Shown: positions 42,953 through 51,848 of the stretch, piece by piece
How positions within the stretch are numbered: position 1 is the first letter of the stretch
How the letters are laid out: every line of letters begins with the position of its first letter
NCBI GenBank assembly: GCA_022953095.1
Contig: JALJCR010000001.1
Span: 1,398,501 to 1,462,500 of the forward strand
DNA: 64,000 nucleotides
Reading direction: 5' to 3'
DNA from: Qipengyuania sp. ABI-127-1
GTDB lineage: Bacteria > Pseudomonadota > Alphaproteobacteria > Sphingomonadales > Sphingomonadaceae
The notes under the pieces: generated by a model
The model's database searches: none
The model's input: the letters and a program-made list of their open reading frames with translations, nothing else
Told to the model about the DNA's origin: nothing
Program-made: the position numbers and the translations under genes

Positions 42953-43413
42953 GTAAGAAATACAAGGAGCTGCCGGTCGTCGGCTGGCGCGAACTGGTGC
43001 ATCTGCCGGAACTCGGCCTTCATGCGGTTCCGGCCAAGATAGATACCGGTGCGCGGACCTCTTCGCTCCATGGCGAAGTGATCGAGGAATTCGAGCGCGA
43101 TGGCGAAAAATTCGTGCGCTTCGCGGTTGATTTCGACCAGCAGCACGTACGCCAGGTGTGCGAGGCGGTGCATGTCGACGTGCGGGGAATCACCAGTTCG
43201 AATGGCAAGACCCAATATCGCTACGTAATCAAAACTCCGCTCATGATCGGCGGGGTCGAATTTCGTGCCGAAATCAGCCTGGCCGATCGCAGCGACATGA
43301 AATTCCCCATGCTGATCGGCCGTTCGTCGCTGCGCCGCCGATTTGTCGTGGACAGCGGCTATTCGTGGTTGCAGACGCCCGAACTTGATCCCGTGAAAGG
43401 GCACAAGCCCTGA
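42949..43413 (+). CDS. rimB: RimB-like retropepsin-fold protease (DUF612 / RimK-associated)
   Basis: A 154-residue protein of the family once labelled ATP-dependent zinc protease. The active-site DTG is visible in [15 protein letters not shown] near residue 28, as in retropepsins. In Pseudomonas fluorescens RimB works with RimK and RimA: RimB trims the glutamate tail that RimK adds to ribosomal protein S6. Here it precedes rimK by ten bases and overlaps the propeller gene by four, but no rimA-like gene is present. Confidence 0.88.
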   Translation: MSKKYKELPVVGWRELVHLPELGLHAVPAKIDTGARTSSLHGEVIEEFERDGEKFVRFAVDFDQQHVRQVCEAVHVDVRGITSSNGKTQYRYVIKTPLMIGGVEFRAEISLADRSDMKFPMLIGRSSLRRRFVVDSGYSWLQTPELDPVKGHKP

Positions 43414-43423
43414 GGAGCGCATA

Positions 43424-44329
43424 ATGAAGATCGCCATGCTGGCGCGCAATCCGAACCTCTATTCGCACCAGCGATTGAAAGAGGCGGCGGAAAAGCGCGG
43501 CCACGAGCTCGATATCCTCAATACCACGCGTTGCACCGTCCACATCGCTAGCCATCGTCCCGAGGTCTACTATAATGGTGAGGCATGTGTCGGCTACGAT
43601 GCGGTCATTCCGCGTATCGGGGCGAGTATCACGAATTACGGCCTCGCGATCCTGCGTCAGTTCGAGATGCGCGGCTGCTGGCCGCTCAACGAAAGCGTTG
43701 CCATCGGGCGCAGCCGCGACAAGCTGCGCAGCATGCAAATTCTCGCCAAGTACGGCCTCGGTCTGCCGCTGACAGCCTATGCCAACGATCCCAAGCAGGC
43801 GGAGCAGATCATCAAGGCGGTGAACGGCCCGCCAGTGGTGATCAAACTGCTCGAAGGCACGCAGGGCATCGGAGTGGTCCTCGCCGAGACGATGAGCAGT
43901 GCCAAGTCCGTGATCGAGGCATTTCGCGGCGCCAACGTCAACATTCTGGTGCAGGAATTCATCAAGGAAGCCGGCGGCACCGATATTCGCGCGCTGGTGG
44001 TCGGCGGCAAGGTAGTCGCCGCGATGAAACGCACCGGCGCGGCAGATGATTTCCGCAGCAACCTCCACCGCGGCGGTAGTGCCGAACTGATCAAGATTAC
44101 CCCCGAAGAACGCAGCACCGCCGTCCGTGCGGCCAAGCGAATGGGCCTGAACGTGTGCGGTGTAGACATGCTGCGTAGCAATCACGGCCCGGTGATTATG
44201 GAAGTGAACTCTTCGCCCGGTCTCGAAGGGATCGAGAAAGCGACCGGCAAGGATATTGCGGGGCAGATCATCGATTACATCGAAAAGAACGCCAGGGACG
44301 GCAAGACGAAGACCAAGGGGACGGGCTAG
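43424..44329 (+). CDS. rimK: ATP-grasp glutamate ligase RimK
   Basis: RimK adds glutamate residues to the C-terminus of ribosomal protein S6 in E. coli and Pseudomonas. The 301-residue ATP-grasp enzyme has the N-terminal domain [18 protein letters not shown], the nucleotide loop [15 protein letters not shown], and the metal ligands in [25 protein letters not shown]. It is the last gene of a four-gene unit with M2 peptidase, propeller and RimB-like. It converges with a broken GNAT gene, sharing the stop overlap CTAG. Confidence 0.93.
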   Translation: MKIAMLARNPNLYSHQRLKEAAEKRGHELDILNTTRCTVHIASHRPEVYYNGEACVGYDAVIPRIGASITNYGLAILRQFEMRGCWPLNESVAIGRSRDKLRSMQILAKYGLGLPLTAYANDPKQAEQIIKAVNGPPVVIKLLEGTQGIGVVLAETMSSAKSVIEAFRGANVNILVQEFIKEAGGTDIRALVVGGKVVAAMKRTGAADDFRSNLHRGGSAELIKITPEERSTAVRAAKRMGLNVCGVDMLRSNHGPVIMEVNSSPGLEGIEKATGKDIAGQIIDYIEKNARDGKTKTKGTG

Positions 44330-44859
44330 CTTTCCAGATCGCGCACCATAATGCGATAGGATAGCCGAAGTTCGCCGATCGCGAATTTGTCTTGGCCGAT
44401 ATCACGCCATCCAACGTGCTTATAAAAGCTACGGGCTCGTGAGTTACCCTCGTGTACGCTTAGCCAGAGCCTGTCGCATAATTTTCGGCGCGCCTCGTCC
44501 TCGATAATTTTGACCAACGCTTTGCCGACGCCGTAGCCGATCTGCGCAGTATCGACGTAGATTTTCTGCAACTATCCTATACGCCAACCTTCGCATAATG
44601 GATGGCCCGAACGCAGTTTGAGCTTGGCATACCCGATTGGTTTCTCGTCGATCGAAGCAAGCCAATATTTGTTGTTCGGTTTCTTCAGGCTGTTTGCGAT
44701 CTTTTTCTGAGCGAAAGTCTGCTTTAGATAGTTTTGTAGCGTTTCTTCATGGCACCGGAACAAGTGACCGAATGCCTGCTCGAACGTAATTCGGCCGAGG
44801 CTAGCTATCGCAGAAGCATCACGTCCGATTGCGGGGCGAATAATGAGTAGGTTTGCCAT
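44326..44859 (-). pseudogene. GNAT acetyltransferase gene split by an in-frame TAG
   Basis: One continuous reading frame of about 177 codons is broken by TAG at 44572-44574 (minus strand). The first part reads MANLLIIRPAIGRDASAIAS to CEGWRIG; the second continues in the same frame as LQKIYVDTAQIGYGVGKALV and ends in FYKHVGWRDIGQDKFAIGELR. Together these make a complete GNAT acetyltransferase, with the acetyl-CoA loop (QIGYGVGKAL) in the second half. In homologs a Glu precedes LQ..YV, so a GAG to TAG change is the likely cause. GC content is visibly lower than in the neighbours. Confidence 0.85.
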
Positions 44860-44922
44860 TATCCGGTTTTGAAAGAATGCCAGATCGCCTGCATCCTGCG
44901 GCTTGCGTTCAAACCATCGAAA

Positions 44923-46362
44923 TTACCGGAACGGCGGCTCGTTGAAGGCGCGCAGTTTCCGGCTGTGCAGGCGCGGCCCCTCGTCGCGGAGCAAGCGGCA
45001 GGCGGTCACGCCGATCTGGAGGTGCGCTGCGATGGCTTCTTCGTAAAAGGCGTTAGCCTGGCCGGGCAGCTTGATTTCGCCGTGCAGCGGCTTGTCCGAT
45101 ACGCACAAGAGCGTGCCGTAGGGCACGCGGAATCGATAGCCCTGCCCCGCGATCGTGGCGCTTTCCATGTCGACCCCAACCGCCCGGCTGAGGCTCATGC
45201 GATGGGCAGAGTTCGTGTAGCGCAGTTCCCAGTTGCGGTCGTCGGTCGTGACGACTGTCCCCGTGCGCATGCGCTTCTTGAGGTCGGCGCCGTGTTCGCC
45301 CGAGACCTCTTCCGCCGCGCCGGCGAGGGCCTGCTGGACCTCGGCGATAGCGGGCAGGGGAATTTCGGGTGGCAGGACGGGATCGAGCACATGGTCGTCA
45401 CGCAGGTAGGCATGGGCGAGCACATAGTCGCCGATCTTCTGACTGGGACGCAGGCCGCCGCAGTGACCGATCATCAGCCAGGCTTCTGGTCGCAGCACGG
45501 CAAGGTGGTCGCAGATGGTCTTCGCATTGGATGGGCCGACCCCGATATTGACCAGCGTAATGCCTTCCTTGTTCGGCCCGACGAGATGGTAGGCTGGCAT
45601 CTGGTGCCGCCGCCATGCGGTGTCGGAGAGTTGCGCGCGGGCATTGTCGGTCTTCTCGTTCAGCATCAATCCGCCTGCACCAGCCAGTGCGGTGTAGCCA
45701 TTCGAGCCGAGCTGGGACCCGGCCCAATCCACGAATTCATCGACATAGCGGTGGTAGTTGGTGAACAGAATGAAGCGCTGGAAGTGTTCGGTACTGGTTC
45801 CGGTGTAATGCGCCAGCCGCGCCAGGCTGAAATCGGTGCGCAGCCCGTCGAACAAAGAGAGCGGGATCGGATCCTCCGCATTTTCGAGCACGATGCCGTC
45901 GGCCAGCTCGTCTCCGATGTCCGCCAGTTCGGTGGACGGAAAGTGCCGCGCGATCAGGTTGGGATCGACTCCAACCAATTCGGCACCGGCGTCGCCATCG
46001 AGCACGTAGGGAAAAGGAATTTCCTGCTGAGACGAGCCCACTTCGACTTCGACTTCGTAATTCTCGGAAATCAGCTCGAGCTGTTCGCGCAGATAGTCGC
46101 GAAACAGGGCCGGGCGCGTCACGGTGGTCGTATAGAGGCCAGGTGCATTCAAGCGGCCAAAGGCGCGATTGCGATCCTCGGGCTGATCGCCACCACGGAA
46201 ACGCAGGCGCAGTTCGGGATAGGCGTAGCTTCCATCCTTGCGGCGCTCTGGTGCGGGAAGCGCGCGTTCGCGCCCGAAGGCGATAACGTCATCGCGCAAC
46301 CTTTCGACTGCCGCGTCATAAATTGTCTCGATCCGGTCGAGTGTCTGTTCGATGGTTTCCAT
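44923..46362 (-). CDS. amn: AMP nucleosidase
   Basis: Amn splits AMP into adenine and ribose-5-phosphate and helps set the adenylate level. The protein is close to the E. coli enzyme in length (about 479 residues with the start at 46362) and in its ends, finishing in KLRAFNEPPFR. Highly conserved stretches include ITLVNIGVGPSNAKTICDHL, LMIGHCGGLR and FRVPYGTLLCVSDKPLHG. ATG 46362 (METIEQTL) is preferred over an upstream GTG at 46404 because it matches the family N-terminus. Confidence 0.95.
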   Translation of the reverse strand: METIEQTLDRIETIYDAAVERLRDDVIAFGRERALPAPERRKDGSYAYPELRLRFRGGDQPEDRNRAFGRLNAPGLYTTTVTRPALFRDYLREQLELISENYEVEVEVGSSQQEIPFPYVLDGDAGAELVGVDPNLIARHFPSTELADIGDELADGIVLENAEDPIPLSLFDGLRTDFSLARLAHYTGTSTEHFQRFILFTNYHRYVDEFVDWAGSQLGSNGYTALAGAGGLMLNEKTDNARAQLSDTAWRRHQMPAYHLVGPNKEGITLVNIGVGPSNAKTICDHLAVLRPEAWLMIGHCGGLRPSQKIGDYVLAHAYLRDDHVLDPVLPPEIPLPAIAEVQQALAGAAEEVSGEHGADLKKRMRTGTVVTTDDRNWELRYTNSAHRMSLSRAVGVDMESATIAGQGYRFRVPYGTLLCVSDKPLHGEIKLPGQANAFYEEAIAAHLQIGVTACRLLRDEGPRLHSRKLRAFNEPPFR

Positions 46363-46436
46363 GGGCGGTTTTCTTGCCTCTTGTTGTTTTCCGATTGATG
46401 TCACGCCTACAGATAGGGATTGCGGGCGCTTCTTAC

Positions 46437-46475
46437 AAAAAGGGCGCGGAAGCCGAAGCCGCCGCGCCCTTTTTG
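46437..46475. terminator. Bidirectional terminator after rplI
   Basis: Stem AAAAAGGGCGCGG / CCGCGCCCTTTTT around AAGCCGAAGCCG, with runs of A and T on the two sides so that it can act in both directions. It ends the rpsF-rpsR-rplI unit on the minus strand before amn. Confidence 0.9.
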
Positions 46476-46499
46476 TATTGCTGGATGCGAAGATCGGCC

Positions 46500-47132
46500 T
46501 CAGGCGCTCTCTTCGTTCGCGTCCGTAGCGGTGTCGGTACCCTCTTCGAGCATGTCCTCGGGGATTTCGCCGGGCTCGAGAGTCGAATCGATACGGGCTG
46601 CATCGGCCTGTTCTTCGATCTCGCGCTGTTCGTCTTCGAACATCTGCGCCATCACGTCGATGCCCTGGCTTTGCAGTTCGGCTTCGTCGTCCGAGCGGGC
46701 GACATTGGCCTTGATCGACACCGAGACTTCCGGATGGAGGTCGATGCGGACTTCGTGCATGCCGATCGCCTTGATCGGGTCACCCATGATGACCTGCTTC
46801 TTGTCGATGTCGTGACCCTTGTCGGCAAGGGCGGCGGCGATGTCACGCACGTTAACCGAGCCATAGAGCTGGCCGGTGTTCGATGCCGCACGGATCAGGA
46901 CGATCTCTTCGCCGTTGACCTTTTCACCGGCCTTTTCGGCTTCGGTGCGGCGTTCCGCGTTTTCCTTTTCCAGGCGGTCTCGGTTCGCTTCGAAGACCTT
47001 CTTGTTGGCTTCGTTGGCGCGCAGGGCCTTTTTCTGCGGGAGCAGGAAGTTGCGGGCATAGCCGTCTTTAACGGTGACGACGTCACCGATCGAGCCGAGC
47101 TTTTCGATCCTCTGAAGGAGAATGATATCCAT
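46500..47132 (-). CDS. rplI: 50S ribosomal protein L9 with acidic C-terminal extension
   Basis: L9 with a normal N domain ([33 protein letters not shown]), connecting helix and C domain to about residue 150. The E. coli protein has 149 residues; this one has 210, with a tail rich in glutamate and aspartate ([17 protein letters not shown]). Ends the rpsF-rpsR-rplI cluster, 11 bases after rpsR. Confidence 0.96.
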   Translation of the reverse strand: MDIILLQRIEKLGSIGDVVTVKDGYARNFLLPQKKALRANEANKKVFEANRDRLEKENAERRTEAEKAGEKVNGEEIVLIRAASNTGQLYGSVNVRDIAAALADKGHDIDKKQVIMGDPIKAIGMHEVRIDLHPEVSVSIKANVARSDDEAELQSQGIDVMAQMFEDEQREIEEQADAARIDSTLEPGEIPEDMLEEGTDTATDANEESA

Positions 47133-47143
47133 GGATTTTCCCC

Positions 47144-47368
47144 TTACTTCACGATGTACGGCAGCAGGCCGATGTGGCGCGCGCGCTTGATGGCCTTGGC
47201 CAGCTCACGCTGCTTCTTCGCGCTGACGGCGGTGATGCGGCTGGGGACGATCTTGCCACGCTCGGACATGAAGCCCTGAAGGAGGCGAACGTCCTTGTAG
47301 TCGATCGCGGGGGCGTTCTTGGCCGAAAACGGGCAAGACTTGCGGCGGCGGAAAAACGGACGGGCCAT
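47144..47368 (-). CDS. rpsR: 30S ribosomal protein S18
   Basis: A 74-residue S18 with FRRRKSCPF at the N-terminus and [22 protein letters not shown] as its core. Its start overlaps the rpsF stop by one base, and rplI follows at 11 bases. Pairs with S6 in the 30S platform. Confidence 0.97.
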   Translation of the reverse strand: MARPFFRRRKSCPFSAKNAPAIDYKDVRLLQGFMSERGKIVPSRITAVSAKKQRELAKAIKRARHIGLLPYIVK

Positions 47369-47733
47369 CAGTTACGCTCCTCGCGGTCGCGGCGCTTCTT
47401 CGCATCGCGTTCGTTCTTGCGCATCATTACGCTGGGGCCTTCTTCGTGCTCTTCGACACGGATGGTCATGTAGCGGATGACGTCTTCGTTGATGCGGGTC
47501 TGGCGCTCGAGCTCGGCAACAACGGAGCCGGGGCCCTCGATGTTGAGCATCACGAAATGCGCCTTGCGGTTGCGGTCGATCTTGTAGGCGAGGTTCTTGA
47601 GGCCCCAGGTCTCCGTCTTGGTGACCTTGCCTTCGTTCTTCTCGATGATCTCGGTGGCATTGGCGGCGAGCTGGTCGACCTGAGCCTGGCTCAGATCCTG
47701 TCGCGCCAAGAAAACATGCTCGTAGAGAGCCAT
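47368..47733 (-). CDS. rpsF: 30S ribosomal protein S6
   Basis: A 121-residue S6 with the start [20 protein letters not shown] and the S18-contacting [20 protein letters not shown]. The C-terminus is basic and ends RRDREERN rather than the Glu-Glu of the E. coli substrate of RimK. It heads the S6-S18-L9 cluster, and a promoter candidate lies about 105 bases upstream. rimK is encoded 3 kb away. Confidence 0.97.
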   Translation of the reverse strand: MALYEHVFLARQDLSQAQVDQLAANATEIIEKNEGKVTKTETWGLKNLAYKIDRNRKAHFVMLNIEGPGSVVAELERQTRINEDVIRYMTIRVEEHEEGPSVMMRKNERDAKKRRDREERN

Positions 47734-47836
47734 GCTCTTGTCCTTTCAACTGGTGGCCGATCGCTGGCTGATCCGCGGGATTGCGGGGCCCCTCCGGCTT
47801 TCTTCGAATCCCCTGGGTCGACCCGAGGGATGCGCG

Positions 47837-47864
47837 CACATAGCGGGATCTGGGCGGAATGCAA
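47837..47864 (-). promoter_or_regulatory. Candidate promoter of rpsF-rpsR-rplI
   Basis: On the minus strand TTGCAT (47859-47864), a 16-base spacer, then TATGTG (47837-47842). It has the same style as the candidate before rpsA and would give a leader of about 95 bases. Called by eye. Confidence 0.4.
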
Positions 47865-47939
47865 GCCAAGTTGGGGGCTTGGCAGGATGGAACGGGGCGG
47901 GCAGGGGCGCATTGGGTGTGAAATGAAGGAGTGCCTCTA

Positions 47940-48890
47940 TTGCCCGGTGGACTAGTAGCCCTGCTCGACGACGTCTCGATCATTGCCCGTGCGGCGGCGG
48001 CATCGGTGGACGACATTTCCGTAGCCGCCAGCAAGGCCGGTTCGAAAACGGCGGGTGTGGTGATCGATGATGCCGCGGTCACGCCCAGCTATGTCACCGG
48101 CCTGTCCCCGGCGCGCGAACTGCCGATTATCTGGAACATCACCAAGGGCAGCCTCAAGAACAAGCTTCTCATCCTGCTTCCGGGTGCTTTGCTGCTCAGT
48201 TGGCTGCTCCCTAGCGCGATCATTTTCATCCTGATGCTCGGTGGGGGCTATCTTTCTTACGAGGGCGCCGAAAAGGTGATGGAAAAGCTGGGTGGCCAGA
48301 AGCACGGCAAAACGGTGGACGACGCGATCGACGATCCCGTAGCCTTCGAGAAACAGCGCATAGCAGGCGCGATCCGCACCGATCTCATCCTGTCCGCCGA
48401 AATCATGGCGATCACCCTTAACGAGGTCGCCTCGGAAGACTTCATCGTTCGAGCCGGCGTGCTGGCGGTCGTCGGTATTGGCGTGACTTTCGCGGTCTAT
48501 GGGGCGGTCGCCCTCATTGTGAAGCTGGACGATATTGGCCTGCATCTGCGCGAGAAGGCTTCTGCTACCGCGCAGGCATTCGGAAATTTTCTCGTCAATT
48601 CGGTGCCTTACCTCCTGACCTTCCTGTCGTTCATCGGCACGATCGCCATGTTGTGGGTCGGCGGCGGAATTATCCTGCACGGTACGCACGAACTGGGCTT
48701 CGACCTTCTCTACGACATCGCCCATGGCGCCGAATATGCGGTGAAGGCTGCCACAGGCGCCATGTCGGGCTTTCTTGGATGGCTGGCCTATGCTGCCTTC
48801 TCGGCGCTGGTCGGCCTTGGCCTAGGCTTCGTGATCGCGATCCTGCTGCACAAGGTTCTCAAGGTCGGCAACACGCATGGCGAACACTGA
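47940..48890 (+). CDS. DUF808 (YedI-like) membrane protein
   Basis: A 316-residue inner-membrane protein of the DUF808 family. The N-terminus MPGGLVALLDDVSIIARAAA matches the family opening. The start is the TTG at 47940: AAGGAG lies nine bases upstream, while the upstream GTG at 47931 would sit directly against that site. About five to six membrane segments follow between residues 70 and 310. No function is known. A GST gene overlaps its end by 14 bases. Confidence 0.9.
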   Translation: MPGGLVALLDDVSIIARAAAASVDDISVAASKAGSKTAGVVIDDAAVTPSYVTGLSPARELPIIWNITKGSLKNKLLILLPGALLLSWLLPSAIIFILMLGGGYLSYEGAEKVMEKLGGQKHGKTVDDAIDDPVAFEKQRIAGAIRTDLILSAEIMAITLNEVASEDFIVRAGVLAVVGIGVTFAVYGAVALIVKLDDIGLHLREKASATAQAFGNFLVNSVPYLLTFLSFIGTIAMLWVGGGIILHGTHELGFDLLYDIAHGAEYAVKAATGAMSGFLGWLAYAAFSALVGLGLGFVIAILLHKVLKVGNTHGEH

Positions 48891-49521
48891 CCGACCGATC
48901 CTCTACACTTGCGCCGGTTCGCGCGGATTGCGTGCGACCTGGGCGGCGGAGGAGGCTGGCACGGACATAGACCTCAGGCTGCTGCCGTTTCCGCCGCGCT
49001 ATCAGGCGCCAGATTACCTAGAGCTAAATCCGCTCGGTACGGTCCCGATGCTCGTCCTGGGCGAGGTCTCGATGACCGAAAGCTGCGCGATCGCCCATTA
49101 TCTCGCGACACTGGGGCGCAACCTGTCGCTGGTGGTCGACCCGGCAGAGGCGGACTTCCCGGCCTACCTCGATTTCACCTATCATGCCGATGCGACGATC
49201 ACCTTCCCGCAGACGGTGTTCATGCGGTTCGCTTTGTTCGAGAAGGAAAAGGGCTGGAGCGAGGCGGGCGAGGCCTATGCCAAATGGTTCTGGAAACGTC
49301 TGGTCAAGCTCGAACGGCGGCTCGTAGATCGCGACTACCTGTGTGGAGGCCGCTTCACCGTTGCAGATATATGCTGCGGCTACGCGCTGATCCTGGCGGG
49401 CAAGGTCGGGCTCGACGAGGGCGTGCCGCAGTCGCTCAAGGATTATCGCGATCGGCTGGTTTCGCGCGAGGGTTACAGGCGCGCGGTCGACCGCGAGGCT
49501 GCAGGTCCCGCCGCGATTTAG
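48877..49521 (+). CDS. Glutathione S-transferase family protein
   Basis: A 214-residue cytosolic GST. The N-terminal thioredoxin-like domain has TCAGSRGLRATWAAEEAG and the cis-proline block LGTVPMLV followed by MTESCAIAHYL (the glutathione-binding Glu-Ser pair). The C-terminal helical domain has FTVADICCGYAL. The substrate is not inferable. It overlaps the DUF808 gene upstream and meets the Mur ligase gene tail to tail with a four-base overlap. Confidence 0.93.
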   Translation: MANTDRPILYTCAGSRGLRATWAAEEAGTDIDLRLLPFPPRYQAPDYLELNPLGTVPMLVLGEVSMTESCAIAHYLATLGRNLSLVVDPAEADFPAYLDFTYHADATITFPQTVFMRFALFEKEKGWSEAGEAYAKWFWKRLVKLERRLVDRDYLCGGRFTVADICCGYALILAGKVGLDEGVPQSLKDYRDRLVSREGYRRAVDREAAGPAAI

Positions 49522-50945
49522 GCGAGCCTGCCGAACAGATCCCGAGCGAAGGTACTTAGCGTGTCATCGCGCGCGCCCATGATGACGATGCGATCGCCGG
49601 GGCGCGCTATGGTGGCTAGGCGGTCGCCCACCGACTTGCGGCTCGGGATGTATTCCGCATGCCCGCCAGTATCCTCGATCAGCCGGACGATCCGCTCGCT
49701 GCCTTCGCTGCGATCTACGGTGCCACCGTAATAGACTGGATCGCACAGGATGACGCGGTCGCCGTCGGAAAGCTCGTCGGCAAAGGTACGGGCTAGCTCG
49801 TCGCCCATCTGGCGCAGCGGCCCGTAGCCATGCGGCTGGAAGAAGGCGAGCACGCGGCCGGGGTGGGCCTTCAGCGTGCGCAGGGTCGCCGCGCACTTTT
49901 CCGGATTATGCCCGAAATCGTCGATCACCGTGATGGCTGAGACACTGGTGCCGACCACGTCGAAACGCCGCGCCAGACCTTCGAACCCGGCCAGCGCCTC
50001 GACTGCCTTTTCTACCGGGATACCGGCCGCAGCCGCACCCGCAATGGCGGCCAGCGCGTTCGACAAATTGTGTCGTCCTGGCAGGTTGAGCGTGAGAGCG
50101 TGTTCGCTGCCGTCGTGCCGATCGATCACGAGCGCCGCCTGCCGCATCGGTCCTTCCGCGATCGATCCCGGCACGATACCGATCTGCGCCTTCTCCTGCT
50201 CGATGCCGAAGGTGATGACTTCCTTCGCATGCGGGAGCAGCGCGAGCGCCTCGGGATCGTCCGCATTGATCACGCCGATCCGGCTGCGGGCAAGGTAGTC
50301 GCCGAACAGGTGACGCAGTTCCTCCATGCTCTTGTGGTCGAGGCTGACGTTGAGAAGGATACCGACGGCGGGGCGATAGAGCGCGATCGACCCATCACTT
50401 TCGTCGACTTCGCTGACGTAAAGGCTCTGCCCGCCGACCACGGCGCTCGCATAGGGGCGCTCGGGCGAGACGAAGTTCTTCATCACCGCGCCGTTCATGA
50501 TCGTCGGTTCGCGGCCGCAAGCGTGCAAAATCCAGCCCAGCATGCCGGTAACGGTGGACTTGCCACTGGTGCCCGCGACGGCAAGCCCCGCGCCGCTGGT
50601 GTTGAACAGGATCGAGTTCAGTTCGGCGCGGCTGAGCCGTAAGCAATCGCGCTCCTTCGCACGCTGCACTTCGGGCACGGTGTCCTCGACCGCGGCGCTC
50701 GCGACTAGGATCTGCTCGCCCGAAACGATGCCGCTGCCGTCTTGGGGGTGGAGCGTGAAGCCCTGCCGTTCCAGCGCCCCGAATTTCTCAGGCGTGCGGC
50801 CCTGATCGCGGCTGCGGTCCGACCCTTCGACCGTGCAGCCACGGCCTTTCAATATCTGCGCCAGCGGCAGCATTCCCGATCCGCCGATGCCGCAAAAGAA
50901 AAACGGGCGGGCGAACAATTCATCTGGAGTGGGCATATCGCTCAT
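49518..50945 (-). CDS. mpl: Mur ligase family protein, likely murein peptide ligase (Mpl)
   Basis: A 475-residue Mur ligase with the N-terminal Rossmann domain (FFFCGIGGSGMLPLAQIL), the central ATP domain with the unusual P-loop AGTSGKSTVTGM, the SEVDESDGS acidic block, and a C-terminal domain beginning near IDDFGHNP. MurC and Mpl are the close relatives. Divergent adjacency to an LD-carboxypeptidase gene, whose product yields the free tripeptide used by Mpl, and lack of other mur genes nearby favour Mpl over MurC. ATG 50945 is chosen (MSDMPTPDELF), as the longer frame reads through the neighbour. Confidence 0.8.
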   Translation of the reverse strand: MSDMPTPDELFARPFFFCGIGGSGMLPLAQILKGRGCTVEGSDRSRDQGRTPEKFGALERQGFTLHPQDGSGIVSGEQILVASAAVEDTVPEVQRAKERDCLRLSRAELNSILFNTSGAGLAVAGTSGKSTVTGMLGWILHACGREPTIMNGAVMKNFVSPERPYASAVVGGQSLYVSEVDESDGSIALYRPAVGILLNVSLDHKSMEELRHLFGDYLARSRIGVINADDPEALALLPHAKEVITFGIEQEKAQIGIVPGSIAEGPMRQAALVIDRHDGSEHALTLNLPGRHNLSNALAAIAGAAAAGIPVEKAVEALAGFEGLARRFDVVGTSVSAITVIDDFGHNPEKCAATLRTLKAHPGRVLAFFQPHGYGPLRQMGDELARTFADELSDGDRVILCDPVYYGGTVDRSEGSERIVRLIEDTGGHAEYIPSRKSVGDRLATIARPGDRIVIMGARDDTLSTFARDLFGRLA

Positions 50946-50999
50946 GGCGGTGCAGCTATTGAGTTGTGTCGCGCGATACAAGCGCGCTAGCAGGCGCAG

Positions 51000-51824
51000 A
51001 TGGTCAAAATTGCGATCTGTGCCCCCGGAAAACCGCTGAAGCGCGAACGGTCCGATGCGCTGAAAGCTCTTGTGGCGCGACGCGGCGATGTCTCGCTTCA
51101 CTTCCATGAGCAGTGTTTCCTGGAAGAAGGGCATTTCGCCGGTAGCGACGAGGTACGCCTGGCGGCGCTGCTGGAGTGTGCCAATGATCCCGGTTTCGAT
51201 GCGGTATGGTTTGCCATGGGCGGCTATGGTTCGAACCGGATCGCCGCGCAGGCGGTGGCGCAGATGAACGGAGCCGCGCGGGCCAAATCCTATCTCGGCT
51301 ATTCGGACACAGGGTTCCTGCTCGGCGCGCTCTATCGGCACGGGATCGGGCGTGTGGCGCATGGGCCGCTGGCGGGCGACATCCGGCGCGAGGGTGGAGC
51401 GGAAGCGATCGCGCGCGCGCTCGACTGGTTGAAGGGCAAGGATAACGGACTCGAACCCGGTCTCGATGGGCGTCCCGCCGCGGCTTTCAACCTGACTACG
51501 CTCGCCATGCTGGTCGGCACCGACTTGGCTCCGGATCTTTCCGGCCACGTGGTCATGGTCGAAGAAGTAGCCGAGCACCTTTATGCTATCGACCGCCTGT
51601 TCTTTCACCTCACTCAACACCTCCGGAGTATAGCCGGATTGAGGCTCGGGCGGATCAGCGAAGTGCCGGAAAACGACCGGCCCTTCGGCAAAGACGAAGT
51701 CGCCATCGTGCGGGATTGGTGCGCGCGTAGCGGCATTCCCTATCTGGGGCGGGCCGATATCGGGCACGATGCTGCCAACAAGATTGTCCCCTTCGGGCTT
51801 GAGGCGCGCGCGGCACGCGCCTAG
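51000..51824 (+). CDS. ldcA: LD-carboxypeptidase (S66 family)
   Basis: A 274-residue cytoplasmic serine peptidase that removes the terminal D-Ala from murein tetrapeptides in recycling. Nucleophile Ser102 is in YLGYSDTG, the Glu is in VVMVEEV and the His is in RADIGHDAANK, the S66 triad order. It begins 54 bases from the divergent mpl-like gene, so one control region may serve both. fabD follows after 24 bases. Confidence 0.88.
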   Translation: MVKIAICAPGKPLKRERSDALKALVARRGDVSLHFHEQCFLEEGHFAGSDEVRLAALLECANDPGFDAVWFAMGGYGSNRIAAQAVAQMNGAARAKSYLGYSDTGFLLGALYRHGIGRVAHGPLAGDIRREGGAEAIARALDWLKGKDNGLEPGLDGRPAAAFNLTTLAMLVGTDLAPDLSGHVVMVEEVAEHLYAIDRLFFHLTQHLRSIAGLRLGRISEVPENDRPFGKDEVAIVRDWCARSGIPYLGRADIGHDAANKIVPFGLEARAARA

Positions 51825-51848
51825 GCGCGGCTCCGCAAGGAGAGAATA

